Origin: Colwellia sp. RSH04
GTDB taxonomy: Bacteria > Pseudomonadota > Gammaproteobacteria > Enterobacterales > Alteromonadaceae
Direction: 5' to 3'
NCBI RefSeq assembly: GCF_003545765.1
Contig: NZ_QXIO01000003.1
Coordinates: 124,001 to 188,000 of the forward strand
DNA: 64,000 nt
In this document: piece by piece, positions 16,899 to 25,389 of the stretch
How positions within the stretch are numbered: position 1 is the first letter of the stretch
How the letters are laid out: each line of letters begins with the position of its first letter
The notes under the pieces: model-generated
Told to the model about the DNA's origin: nothing
Database searches by the model: none
What the model saw: only the letters and a program-made list of their open reading frames with translations
Made by a program: the position numbers and the translations under genes

Positions 16899-19862
16899 CT
16901 AGTTAAAGCTATAGCGAACACCTAATGCGTATCGCGGACCATACTCACGAGCGAATAAAAACTGCTCTTCATATCGACCAAAACCTTGCTCTGTCTCGTT
17001 ATTAAGGTTTATACCTTCGAAAAACACCGTGAAACGCTCTGTGACATCATAGTTAACACTCATATCCCACTGACCAAATTCTTTAGCAAATTGTGGTGGG
17101 TTATCTGAAGAGCCTTGACCTTGACCAACACCAATGAGGTATTCATCACGCCAAGCATAAGTCACTTTCACTGATAAGCCGTGCTTTTCATAAAACGCTT
17201 GGAAGTTGGCTGAATCACTTAGACCCGTTAGCGGTGTTTGCTGACTTAAGCTATCAACATCAAATTCAACATCACCATCAACAAATGTTGCATTCACGCC
17301 AACACCAAAACCGGTATCACCAATTAAGTGCTGTAATGCTACTTCAAAACCATTAACCGTTTTGGTATCAGGGGCATTAAATGGACGAGTAATATCCCAC
17401 ACCATTAACGGATCTTCAGCTGTCGGCTCTATATAACCTTCATCGTTAAGGGTTGAGCCATTGGCTTGCATTTGTGCAAATATAGCATCGTTGGTTGCTT
17501 GATCGCCTCGCGCTTCAATATCAGACACTGCTTGCTGCCAACGAGGGCCTTGATAAATATCTCTAAAACCTTCAATGGTGCTAGAAGTAATTTGGCTACC
17601 TATAAAGTTTTCCACATCTTTATTAAAGAAGCCAACCGCAGCATAACTCCCTTCCCCGTAGTAATATTCAAGGCTTAAATCAAAGTTAGTTGACTCAAAC
17701 GGTTGTAGATTAGTATTGCCTTCACCACCATTTCGAGAGCCAATTTTCGGGCTACCAGACAAACTTCTACCGCCAGCTAACGAGCCTAAAGGTGCACGAG
17801 AAATCGTTTTGCCCCATGAAACACGGCCAACAACGTCATCAGTTAAATCAACGCGTAAATCTAACATTGGTAAAAATACGTCGTGTTCACCTTCCATGGT
17901 TAAGAAGTTATTTTCACCCGGTAAATATTGTGTATGCCATTCACTCCCCCCTTTCCACCAAACACTGGTTGGCACGGGTTGCAGTACTTGGCTAGTTACG
18001 TCTGTTTGCTCATAGCGTACACCGGCATTAATTTGCACAGGGAAATCGGCAATATCAAATTCCCATGAGGTATCAATGTAAATACTGGTAGTATCTTCTT
18101 GTACAGAGCCTTGTGAAAAAGTGCCCATGTCGTGATAGGCCGTGGTAGCGAAGTAATCATTGCCACCTAAAACATCATTGGTTAAGAAGGCTTCAGAGCG
18201 AGCAACCGCTTCATCAAAATCAAAGGTGTAATAATAATGAGGCTTAAGCTCATTACCACCGCCATCAAACGCATCTAAGAAATCACCAGTGCCATTTCGC
18301 GTGAACATGCCATCAGGAAAAATTTCAGGCCATGAAGGGTTAAATAAGAAACCACCAATTAAACCACTCCAAGCATTAGAACCGCCCATTTCTTGCTCTG
18401 TTCGAGCAACACCAAACTTCACATCGACTAAGCCAACATCGAGTAAATCATTTTCCCAAACACCATCAATTTGTAATTGCTCTACCGTTGATTTGCCTGG
18501 AGAGTGAATAAATTGACTAAAATGCGAGTCAATTTCACTTGGCGCTAATTCGTTAGTGCCATTTTTCCAGAAAATTTCACCGTGTGGAATTTCACCTGTT
18601 CGATAATCATATATTTTTGTATTTAACTGATCAGAACCTAAAACTAAGGTGCCATTACTCCCTAAACCTTTGTCCTTACCATTATCAGTTTCACTGCTAG
18701 AATCATGATAATCTAGCGTTAAGAACATGGTATCAGTCACTTGCCAATCAATATTTAAGCCAAAAGATTGTTCTTCAACTTCTGTTGTTGCTCTTGAGGC
18801 TGAATAAGAACCATCATTACCACTGATGTCTGCGTAAATAACAGTACCATTTTCATCAAGCTCATAACCGTTGATGTTACCACCATAATCATTCCACATA
18901 CCCCAGCCAATTGAGTTCATACCTGTAACGGCTTGAGTCCCGGTGTAATCAACAGAAATAACTAAATCATCTATTGGTGCGTATTGAACAACTACATGAC
19001 CATTGGTTCTTTCGCGTTGAAAATTACCAATGCCATAGTTCATATCACGTGGAAAAAAGTGATTACCAATACGGTTACCTTCATCGTCAAGGGGGCGAGG
19101 ATCTATCACTTTTGAGTCATCAAGGTTTGAAGGTAAATCTACGTTTGCTTGCCACCCTTGAATACTGGCACTTTGCTGCTGAAAGTCTCTGCGTTGATGA
19201 TTAAATGAAAAACCAATACCAAAGCTATCATCAGCAAAGGTGTTTGAGTACACCGCTGAGAACTCAGGAGTGATGTCTTCACCTTCTTCATTTGACGTGT
19301 CATGTATCGCTTTCGCAGATAATGACATTTTTTCACCAGGGCTAGATAATGGCTTGCTGGTAACAATGTTAACGGTTGCACCTAACCCCCCCGTTGGGTT
19401 TTCAGCACGCGCTGTTTTGTAAACTTCAAGCGCTGAAACCCCGTCTGAAGATAAGTTTTCAAAGCTATATGAACGGCTATTACCTGTACCTGGCATTTGA
19501 CGGCCGTTTAATGTTACCAAGTTAAAATCTGGACCAAAACCACGAACGGTTATTTGACTGCCTTCACCGTTACTGCGACTCACAGAAACGCCGGTAATGC
19601 GCTGTAAAGACTCTGCTAAATTAGTATCTGGAAATTTCCCCATTTCTTCTGCTGAAATGGCATCAACAACACCTGACATATCCCGTTTAACATTCATTGA
19701 ACGAACTAAACTGCCTTTAATGCCCTGCACTTCAATAACTTCTACGTCATCTTTTTTAACTTGTGTTACTTCTTCAGCCAATAAGCTGCCACTTGTACCT
19801 GTGGCTAAAATAGCTGAAATATATACTGCTAATCGTTTTTTAGAAAATTGTAAATGTTTCAT
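16899..19862 (-). CDS. TonB-dependent receptor (beta-glucan oligosaccharide uptake)
   Basis: A 987-residue outer-membrane importer driven by TonB. It has a signal peptide, a TonB-box-like VEVIEVQG, a plug domain (about 50-170, with FPDTNLAESLQRITGVSVSR and ITVRGFGPDFNLVTLNGRQM) and a large beta-barrel ending in an aromatic-rich strand (RYALGVRYSFN). The length and plug sequence match the Alteromonadales carbohydrate-type receptors rather than classical siderophore receptors. It follows the GH16 gene on the same strand with 70 bp between, so the enzyme cuts the polysaccharide and this protein imports the products. AGGG precedes the ATG. The specific ligand (laminarin oligosaccharides) is inferred from the GH16 and GH3 neighbours. 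Confidence 0.92.
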   Translation of the reverse strand: MKHLQFSKKRLAVYISAILATGTSGSLLAEEVTQVKKDDVEVIEVQGIKGSLVRSMNVKRDMSGVVDAISAEEMGKFPDTNLAESLQRITGVSVSRSNGEGSQITVRGFGPDFNLVTLNGRQMPGTGNSRSYSFENLSSDGVSALEVYKTARAENPTGGLGATVNIVTSKPLSSPGEKMSLSAKAIHDTSNEEGEDITPEFSAVYSNTFADDSFGIGFSFNHQRRDFQQQSASIQGWQANVDLPSNLDDSKVIDPRPLDDEGNRIGNHFFPRDMNYGIGNFQRERTNGHVVVQYAPIDDLVISVDYTGTQAVTGMNSIGWGMWNDYGGNINGYELDENGTVIYADISGNDGSYSASRATTEVEEQSFGLNIDWQVTDTMFLTLDYHDSSSETDNGKDKGLGSNGTLVLGSDQLNTKIYDYRTGEIPHGEIFWKNGTNELAPSEIDSHFSQFIHSPGKSTVEQLQIDGVWENDLLDVGLVDVKFGVARTEQEMGGSNAWSGLIGGFLFNPSWPEIFPDGMFTRNGTGDFLDAFDGGGNELKPHYYYTFDFDEAVARSEAFLTNDVLGGNDYFATTAYHDMGTFSQGSVQEDTTSIYIDTSWEFDIADFPVQINAGVRYEQTDVTSQVLQPVPTSVWWKGGSEWHTQYLPGENNFLTMEGEHDVFLPMLDLRVDLTDDVVGRVSWGKTISRAPLGSLAGGRSLSGSPKIGSRNGGEGNTNLQPFESTNFDLSLEYYYGEGSYAAVGFFNKDVENFIGSQITSSTIEGFRDIYQGPRWQQAVSDIEARGDQATNDAIFAQMQANGSTLNDEGYIEPTAEDPLMVWDITRPFNAPDTKTVNGFEVALQHLIGDTGFGVGVNATFVDGDVEFDVDSLSQQTPLTGLSDSANFQAFYEKHGLSVKVTYAWRDEYLIGVGQGQGSSDNPPQFAKEFGQWDMSVNYDVTERFTVFFEGINLNNETEQGFGRYEEQFLFAREYGPRYALGVRYSFN

Positions 19863-19890
19863 GTTAACCCTACTTTCTTAAAATTTTTAA

Positions 19891-19912
19891 TAAGAGTGGC
19901 TTTCGCCACTCA
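19891..19912 (-). terminator. Intercistronic hairpin between GH16 and receptor
   Basis: GAGTGGC-TTTC-GCCACTC forms a 7-bp stem in the 70-bp gap between the GH16 and receptor genes. In this position it may act as a partial terminator or RNA-processing site that sets different expression levels of the two genes. Confidence 0.45.
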
Positions 19913-19932
19913 ACTATTTTATTAACGCGTAA

Positions 19933-22614
19933 TTACGGTGCTTTGATAACGACATTATCTAGTCGATACACTGCACCTTCACCCGTTCCCCAAGCAGGGA
20001 AAATCATTAAGACGTCAATTGAGCTAATATCTAAGCCAGCATCAAATAAACTCTGTAAAGAAAACGTATAGGTTTGCCATTGGTCTATCACTGGGGTAGC
20101 ACCTTCTTGACTTGCGGTTAACGCTAGTTCAACTGCACTACTGGTATCGCCAGATTCAATTTTGAATAACCAAACAGCGCTTGCATCATTAGGCATATTG
20201 AGCACTTTCATTTCAAACTGTACAAAACCATTAGCAAGAAGATTTGACGCATCTAAGTAAACATCATCATCAGCAAGCAGCCCCATAACTGTAGGTGTGC
20301 TACCAATAACAAATTCTGCGGTCATACCATGGTCAGTATCATCATTTTCTAGGGTTGGCGTAGAGCCGCCACAACAATCCCAAATACTCCACTGTTCTTT
20401 CACATCATCAGCAAAAAGCACATGTCCTGCAAAGTCATTTGCCGCATTAGGGTCATGAATCATGACATTATCAACACGATACACGGCTCCGTCACCAGCA
20501 CCCCATGCAGGGAAAATCATTAAGACATCAATGGCACTGACATCAAGACCTGCGTTCGCTAAATCAGCTAAATTAAAGGTGTAAGTTTGCCATTGATCTG
20601 CAACGGGAGCTGCACCTTCAATACTGTCAGAAAGTGGAAATTCAACAGCGCTATCACCACCGTTAGACTCCACTTTAAACAACCAAGCTGCACTTGAGTC
20701 GCTCGGCATTGATGTCACTTTCATTTCAAATTCAATAACACCGTTAGACAAAATAGCACTAGCATCAAATGGTGCAGGTTGCGCTTCTGGGTCGACAATA
20801 TTGCCTTCTCTAGAAATAAAGCCCATCACTGTTGGATCAGCACCAATCATAAATTCAGCAACATTTCCGTGTGCTTCATCGTCTAATTCAACCGTTGGCA
20901 TTGAACCACCACAGCAATCCCATAAAGGCCAGCTTGGGTTTTCTTCGTCTGTAAACACCACTAATTTTGGTGCTGAAATATCAGCCGCTATTTCAAGGTT
21001 ATTAACACGGTATTGAGCACCTTCACCTGATCCCCATGCTGGGAATATCATCACCACATCAATTGCGCTGATATCAAGGCCGCCATCGGCTAATGCTTGT
21101 AAAGAAAATTCATAGTTTTGCCATTCACCAACAACGGGAATAGTTCCTGCTAGGTTATCTGTCAAAGATACTTCTACGGCAGTAGCGCCTTCAGTACTTT
21201 CAATTTTAACTATCCAAGGCGCATCAGCGGTATTGGGAAAAGTCACAATGTTTAAATCAAAGCTTACGGTGCCAGCATCAATAATAGGTGATGCATCAAA
21301 CGGGCTTGGCTTACCTTCAGGGTCTGTAATGAACGCATCTCGTGAAATAAAACCGTTAACCGTCGCCGTTTCTCCCACGACAAACTCCATCACTTCACCT
21401 TGTTCATCATCAACAACAATTGACGGTGTCGAACCACCACAGCAGTCCCATGCAGGCCAGTTTGGATTAATAGTGCCAGAGAAAATGGTTAAATTTTGTG
21501 GAATACCACTTGAAGGGGGTGAAGGGATAGGCGCTTTCCCTAGCACTAAGGCACCATTGGGGTTCTCTTCTGTTGCTTCTTGATCCCAACCACCACGCAC
21601 GGTTTCACACCCTTTACCAGTATCAGGATTTTGATTACATTGATAAACACGCACGTAATCTATTTCAAAGGTTTGACCGTTAGCAAATGCTTCTGCATCT
21701 ATGCCCAAATTATTAACATTTTCAGGCCAGTTACCACCGACGGCAAAGTTCAAGATCATGAAGAAATCTTGATCGTAAGGCGCGTTATCCCAATGTGTTG
21801 TTAACTCACCAGATACAGCATCATAATACTCAGCAAACCAACCTTGATGCGCAAGACCTACGGGTTCATCTTTACTGTTATAACGTACTTCAGATTTACG
21901 CTGTGTTGCATATAAGTAATTATCAACATACCAACGAATTTCGCCTTCTTGCCATTCTATGGCATAAGTATGAAAATCGTCAGCTGGGTTAGCACCATCA
22001 GGTAAAGAATAAGACTTACCTGAACTTGAATTATCAGGCCACTCTTTACCGTAATGTAACGTGCCATAAATGTTGCTTTCTACCACGCCATCAGCATCAA
22101 CGGTTTTTAAGTTTACCGCTTCAAGAATGTCTATTTCACCTGATTTAGGCCAGCCGCCGTAAGTTTCATCAGTTGGCAACATCCAAAATGCTGGCCAACT
22201 GCCCTGACCACTTGGCAATTTTGCTTTTACTTCAAAACGCCCGTATTTAAAGTCAGCTTTATTTTTACTAATAATGCGCGCTGAAGTGTATGGTAATGCC
22301 GCATCTTCAGGTGCTGGTAATGCGACTATTTTTAATGTGCCATCGCTAACATAAGAGTTTTCAGGGCTGTCGGTGTAACATTGTTTTTCATTGTTGCCAC
22401 CACCTTGACAATTAACTTCATGCTGCCAATTATTCTCATTAATCATGGCACCATCAAATTCATCACTCCATACCATTTCCCAATCACTGACGGGTTGCTG
22501 AGGATCTATTTGACTGGTGTCTGTATTCGTTTCTGCACTACCTCCACAGCCTACTAAGGTAGATGCTGTAGCTAATAGGCATAATTGTGAAATTCTTTTT
22601 GCAACTTTAATCAT
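19933..22614 (-). CDS. GH16 beta-glucanase (laminarinase-type) lipoprotein with three C-terminal repeat domains
   Basis: An 893-residue surface or periplasmic endo-beta-glucanase. The lipobox is LVGCGG. The GH16 catalytic domain spans about 45-330 with the signature GEIDILEAV near residue 160, which carries the nucleophile and acid/base Glu residues. The remainder is three related domains starting near residues 378, 550 and 732. Each is about 160-175 long and has a W-x-x-W-D-C-C-G-G signature and a conserved ending (SAIDVVMIFPAWG). They resemble carbohydrate-binding beta-sandwiches of marine laminarinases, so binding of beta-1,3-glucan is likely but inferred. The gene is first in a unit with the receptor. 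The LytTR system lies directly upstream. Confidence 0.9.
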   Translation of the reverse strand: MIKVAKRISQLCLLATASTLVGCGGSAETNTDTSQIDPQQPVSDWEMVWSDEFDGAMINENNWQHEVNCQGGGNNEKQCYTDSPENSYVSDGTLKIVALPAPEDAALPYTSARIISKNKADFKYGRFEVKAKLPSGQGSWPAFWMLPTDETYGGWPKSGEIDILEAVNLKTVDADGVVESNIYGTLHYGKEWPDNSSSGKSYSLPDGANPADDFHTYAIEWQEGEIRWYVDNYLYATQRKSEVRYNSKDEPVGLAHQGWFAEYYDAVSGELTTHWDNAPYDQDFFMILNFAVGGNWPENVNNLGIDAEAFANGQTFEIDYVRVYQCNQNPDTGKGCETVRGGWDQEATEENPNGALVLGKAPIPSPPSSGIPQNLTIFSGTINPNWPAWDCCGGSTPSIVVDDEQGEVMEFVVGETATVNGFISRDAFITDPEGKPSPFDASPIIDAGTVSFDLNIVTFPNTADAPWIVKIESTEGATAVEVSLTDNLAGTIPVVGEWQNYEFSLQALADGGLDISAIDVVMIFPAWGSGEGAQYRVNNLEIAADISAPKLVVFTDEENPSWPLWDCCGGSMPTVELDDEAHGNVAEFMIGADPTVMGFISREGNIVDPEAQPAPFDASAILSNGVIEFEMKVTSMPSDSSAAWLFKVESNGGDSAVEFPLSDSIEGAAPVADQWQTYTFNLADLANAGLDVSAIDVLMIFPAWGAGDGAVYRVDNVMIHDPNAANDFAGHVLFADDVKEQWSIWDCCGGSTPTLENDDTDHGMTAEFVIGSTPTVMGLLADDDVYLDASNLLANGFVQFEMKVLNMPNDASAVWLFKIESGDTSSAVELALTASQEGATPVIDQWQTYTFSLQSLFDAGLDISSIDVLMIFPAWGTGEGAVYRLDNVVIKAP
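19940..21490 (-). repeat. Three ~520-540-bp intragenic repeats encoding WxxWDCCGG domains
   Basis: The GH16 gene contains three in-frame tandem copies of a domain-coding unit with the W-D-C-C-G-G segment at about residues 391, 565 and 745. The first two copies are most alike (both contain the FISR..DPE segment). The third lacks part of that loop. Confidence 0.75.
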
Positions 22615-22721
22615 AATTTGTATTCCAAATACCTGACTAGTTCTGTTGTGTCACCCAATTAACAATGTTTTAATTTTTTTTCTCTATGCTTGTTAACTGA
22701 GTGATTGAATGTAAAACAGCG

Positions 22722-22740
22722 ATACAAGGTTTTGTTGTAT
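22722..22740. promoter_or_regulatory. Inverted repeat upstream of GH16
   Basis: ATACAA and TTGTAT form an inverted repeat with a 7-bp spacer 108 bp upstream of the GH16 start. It is a possible operator for the GH16-receptor unit, which lacks the LacI-type palindrome found before the transporter. The binding protein is unknown. Confidence 0.25.
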
Positions 22741-22876
22741 GTGCTATCCCCTACAATCATCTTGGTAAAAATTACAAAAGCTTACAATTGAAATGCGTTA
22801 TAGTGAGAGACAAACGAGGTATTATTAATTTGTTGAAGAAAATAACGGTAAAGCGAGTTATTTTTACGATAACCCG

Positions 22877-23719
22877 TTAAAATAGCTTTGACTCAACAAG
22901 CTGTTGAATCGTTGAGCTATAATTGCGACTGACTTTCAACTGGACATTATCTCCTAGCTCTAAAACACTTTCACTATTTCGTAAGGCTTTAACACTTTTA
23001 ATGCAATTAACATTCACCAGTGTTGATTTATGAATACGTTTAAAGACCTTGTCATCAAGCTGGTTTTCAAGTTTTTTCATCGTAATGCGTACTATGTGTG
23101 TTTCTTTATCGGTGTGAACACACATATAATCACCTGCAGCATCTATCCAGCGAATATCTTTGACGGGTAAAAATACTTTTTCATTGTCGCTGTTTTTAAT
23201 AACTAGCTCCTGACAATATGCGCTAGGTAGCGGCTTATCGGAGCTTAACCACTCTTCCAACTCTGAAATAGCAACACCTGAGCTTTCCCCTAACGCTTTA
23301 AGCAATTTATACTTTTCTTTCGCCTGTTCTTTATCAATATTTTCAGGGGTTCTGCGGGCAAGTATTCTTTCTACCGTTTTTTTGAGCCGACCCAAATTTG
23401 CTGGCTTTAACACATAGTCAATAGCATTAAGTTCAAAGGCATCTAAAGCGAACTCACCATACGCACTGACAAAAACAATCATGGGTAAAGTATCAGATTG
23501 CAGTGCCTGTACTACTTCGATGCCATTTAAGCCCGGTAGCTGTAGATCGAGAAATAAAACATCAGGAGAAAGCTCATGACATAATTGAATTGCTTGGTCT
23601 CCATCACTCGCTTGTGCGATAACATTAAGCTCTGGAATTTTTTCAAGGCGTAACTTTAACCCTTCTAACGCTAGAGGTTCATCATCAACAATAACAGCGG
23701 TTAACGGTTGTTTACTCAT
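22877..23719 (-). CDS. LytTR-family response regulator
   Basis: A 280-residue two-component regulator. The receiver domain (1-120) has the acidic pair Asp12/Asp13, phosphoacceptor Asp58 (LFLDLQLPG) and Lys in VLKPA. The C-terminal LytTR DNA-binding domain (about 175-275) contains the typical IRWIDAAGDYMCVHT and FKRIHKSTLVNV. It starts 2 bp after the histidine kinase stop, so the two are co-transcribed and form a cognate pair. Its position beside the GH16-receptor genes, on the same strand, makes it a candidate regulator of laminarin use, but it may also be unrelated. Confidence 0.92.
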   Translation of the reverse strand: MSKQPLTAVIVDDEPLALEGLKLRLEKIPELNVIAQASDGDQAIQLCHELSPDVLFLDLQLPGLNGIEVVQALQSDTLPMIVFVSAYGEFALDAFELNAIDYVLKPANLGRLKKTVERILARRTPENIDKEQAKEKYKLLKALGESSGVAISELEEWLSSDKPLPSAYCQELVIKNSDNEKVFLPVKDIRWIDAAGDYMCVHTDKETHIVRITMKKLENQLDDKVFKRIHKSTLVNVNCIKSVKALRNSESVLELGDNVQLKVSRNYSSTIQQLVESKLF

Positions 23720-23721
23720 GG

Positions 23722-24846
23722 TTACTTCTCTATTGGCATGGATATATCTACACTAACCCCTTCATCTGGCTGGGTTAATAAGGTAATTTCATAATTACCA
23801 TTAAACATAGCATCTAATCTTGCCTTTGTGTTACTTATGCCTATACCGAACCCTTTTTGCTTTGACTGCTGAATACCTTGACCATTATCAATCACTTGCA
23901 CATTGAGTCGTTCAGTATTGCAATAAGCCTTAATGGTAATTTCACCGCCTTCTTTTCGAGGTTCAATAGCGTATTTAATAGCATTTTCAACCAAGGGTTG
24001 AAGTAGCATATTAGGTACTTGGCAGTGCATCGCGTCATCAGCTATATCCATCACTACTTTCAACCTATCACCAAAACGCACTTTCTCGATAGATAAGTAT
24101 AATTCAAGTAAATCCAACTCTTTTCTTAACGCCGTTTTACTTTTTGCTTTAAAATCTAATGAATAGCGGAAAAATTCACATAACTTATCTAGCATTTCAT
24201 TCGCTTTATCATTTTCATGCTTATAAATTAACGTTGAAATAGCGTTCATGGTATTAAACATAAAGTGAGGATTTAACTGATAACGTAACATTTGTAACTG
24301 GGCATCAGTTGCTAACGTTTGCGCGCGAAGTAATTGCGCATGCTCTTTTTGAAGCTTGTGATTGTAGAGCATAATAAAGAAAATAGAGGTCCAGACAAAC
24401 ATAGTAGAAAGAGAGAATAACAACCAACCACCAAACTCCAGCATGTCCCATGCTTCATTCCAGTGTTGCTGGTAAACAATAACTTTATAGCAACTTAATT
24501 TAATAACGTTATAAAGTAGCCCCAACATTGCCGACGAAAAAAAACTAAGTATTAACATTTTATTCAACGGTAAGTGAACAACACGTTGGATAAGCTGCCA
24601 TTGAATATACGACAAACAAAAACCACTGAAAGTTTCTGCAAATAAGTTAATGAGTTGTCTGGTTAAATCAAAATTTGGGTCATCGAATTGCGGTCTAATA
24701 ATAGCGATAAAAACAACTAAAAAATAGCCAAGCCACCCCGTTATTTGTACCGTCCAAAATTGATGACTTTGCTTAGAAAAAGCTTGGGGCTCTATGTCGA
24801 GCAAGTTGTCTTCTTTTGCATATTCTGGCGTAGTATGTAGATTCAT
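23722..24846 (-). CDS. LytS-type sensor histidine kinase
   Basis: A 374-residue membrane kinase. About four hydrophobic segments between residues 30 and 165 form the sensor portion. A His_kinase domain follows with the phosphoacceptor His in QLNPHFMFNTMNAIS near residue 193, then an HATPase domain with MLLQPLVENAIKYA (N-box) and DNGQGI and GFGIGISNTKARL (G-boxes). There is no large periplasmic domain, so the signal is likely sensed in or near the membrane. GAGAG precedes the start. It is the first gene of the kinase-regulator operon. Confidence 0.92.
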   Translation of the reverse strand: MNLHTTPEYAKEDNLLDIEPQAFSKQSHQFWTVQITGWLGYFLVVFIAIIRPQFDDPNFDLTRQLINLFAETFSGFCLSYIQWQLIQRVVHLPLNKMLILSFFSSAMLGLLYNVIKLSCYKVIVYQQHWNEAWDMLEFGGWLLFSLSTMFVWTSIFFIMLYNHKLQKEHAQLLRAQTLATDAQLQMLRYQLNPHFMFNTMNAISTLIYKHENDKANEMLDKLCEFFRYSLDFKAKSKTALRKELDLLELYLSIEKVRFGDRLKVVMDIADDAMHCQVPNMLLQPLVENAIKYAIEPRKEGGEITIKAYCNTERLNVQVIDNGQGIQQSKQKGFGIGISNTKARLDAMFNGNYEITLLTQPDEGVSVDISMPIEK

Positions 24847-25064
24847 CGACTCTCTAATAGCAATTAATTAAGCCTATTACTCCAACGTTATACCAAACCT
24901 TAAAAAATAGAAAACTTTTGCGACAACACGTGTATACAACAAGATAACCTGTGACCTGAAAAAGGACTAGAGCGTATTGAACTTTATTGATATTTTCAGC
25001 GATGGGCTAACAAATAAAATATTATCGCTTCGTTAGCTCATCAAGTTTTTTAAGTGTTTTATTT
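24847..25064. other. Intergenic, upstream of kinase operon
   Basis: This non-coding stretch between the kinase start and the first MITE copy should hold the kinase operon promoter, but I could not identify convincing -35/-10 hexamers. With the MITE and the tail to 25389 the whole gene-free region is 543 bp. Confidence 0.4.
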
Positions 25065-25260
25065 AACCTCAGCTCGGGTTAAGAGATAAGTTAATCGTTT
25101 GAAATTGTTAGACTTGTGGTTTTAGCAACTCACTAGCTTGATAGTTTTTCTTAATTCAAGGCAAATTCATTAAGAATAGTTATTCTATTGTTTATGAATT
25201 TAACACAGAAGTAAGGAAAAATAGCTGCTAGGGAGCTATTTATTATCCCGAGCTGAGGTT
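25065..25260 (-). mobile_element. MITE copy 1 (196 bp, 14-bp terminal inverted repeats)
   Basis: The element begins AACCTCAGCTCGGG and ends with its exact reverse complement. It is flanked by ATTT on both sides, a likely 4-bp target duplication. It encodes no protein. Its reverse complement matches the element at 30005-30198 with roughly a dozen differences and a 2-bp indel, so it belongs to a repeated non-autonomous family. I cannot name the parent transposase. Confidence 0.85.
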
Positions 25261-25389
25261 ATTTAGATTGCGCCATATAATCTAAGGTTAGCTGTGTTAA
25301 TGCCTTAGTGCCTACTTTAATCGTAAACACGCATATAATAACTTAATGTAACTTACCTATCTGCGTACTAAAAGAAAAATTAAACACCA

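Noticed and set aside
17466..19881. Several long open frames antisense to the TonB-dependent receptor and GH16 genes
   Set aside because: They are shadows of strongly coding minus-strand genes, have no ribosome binding sites and resemble no family.
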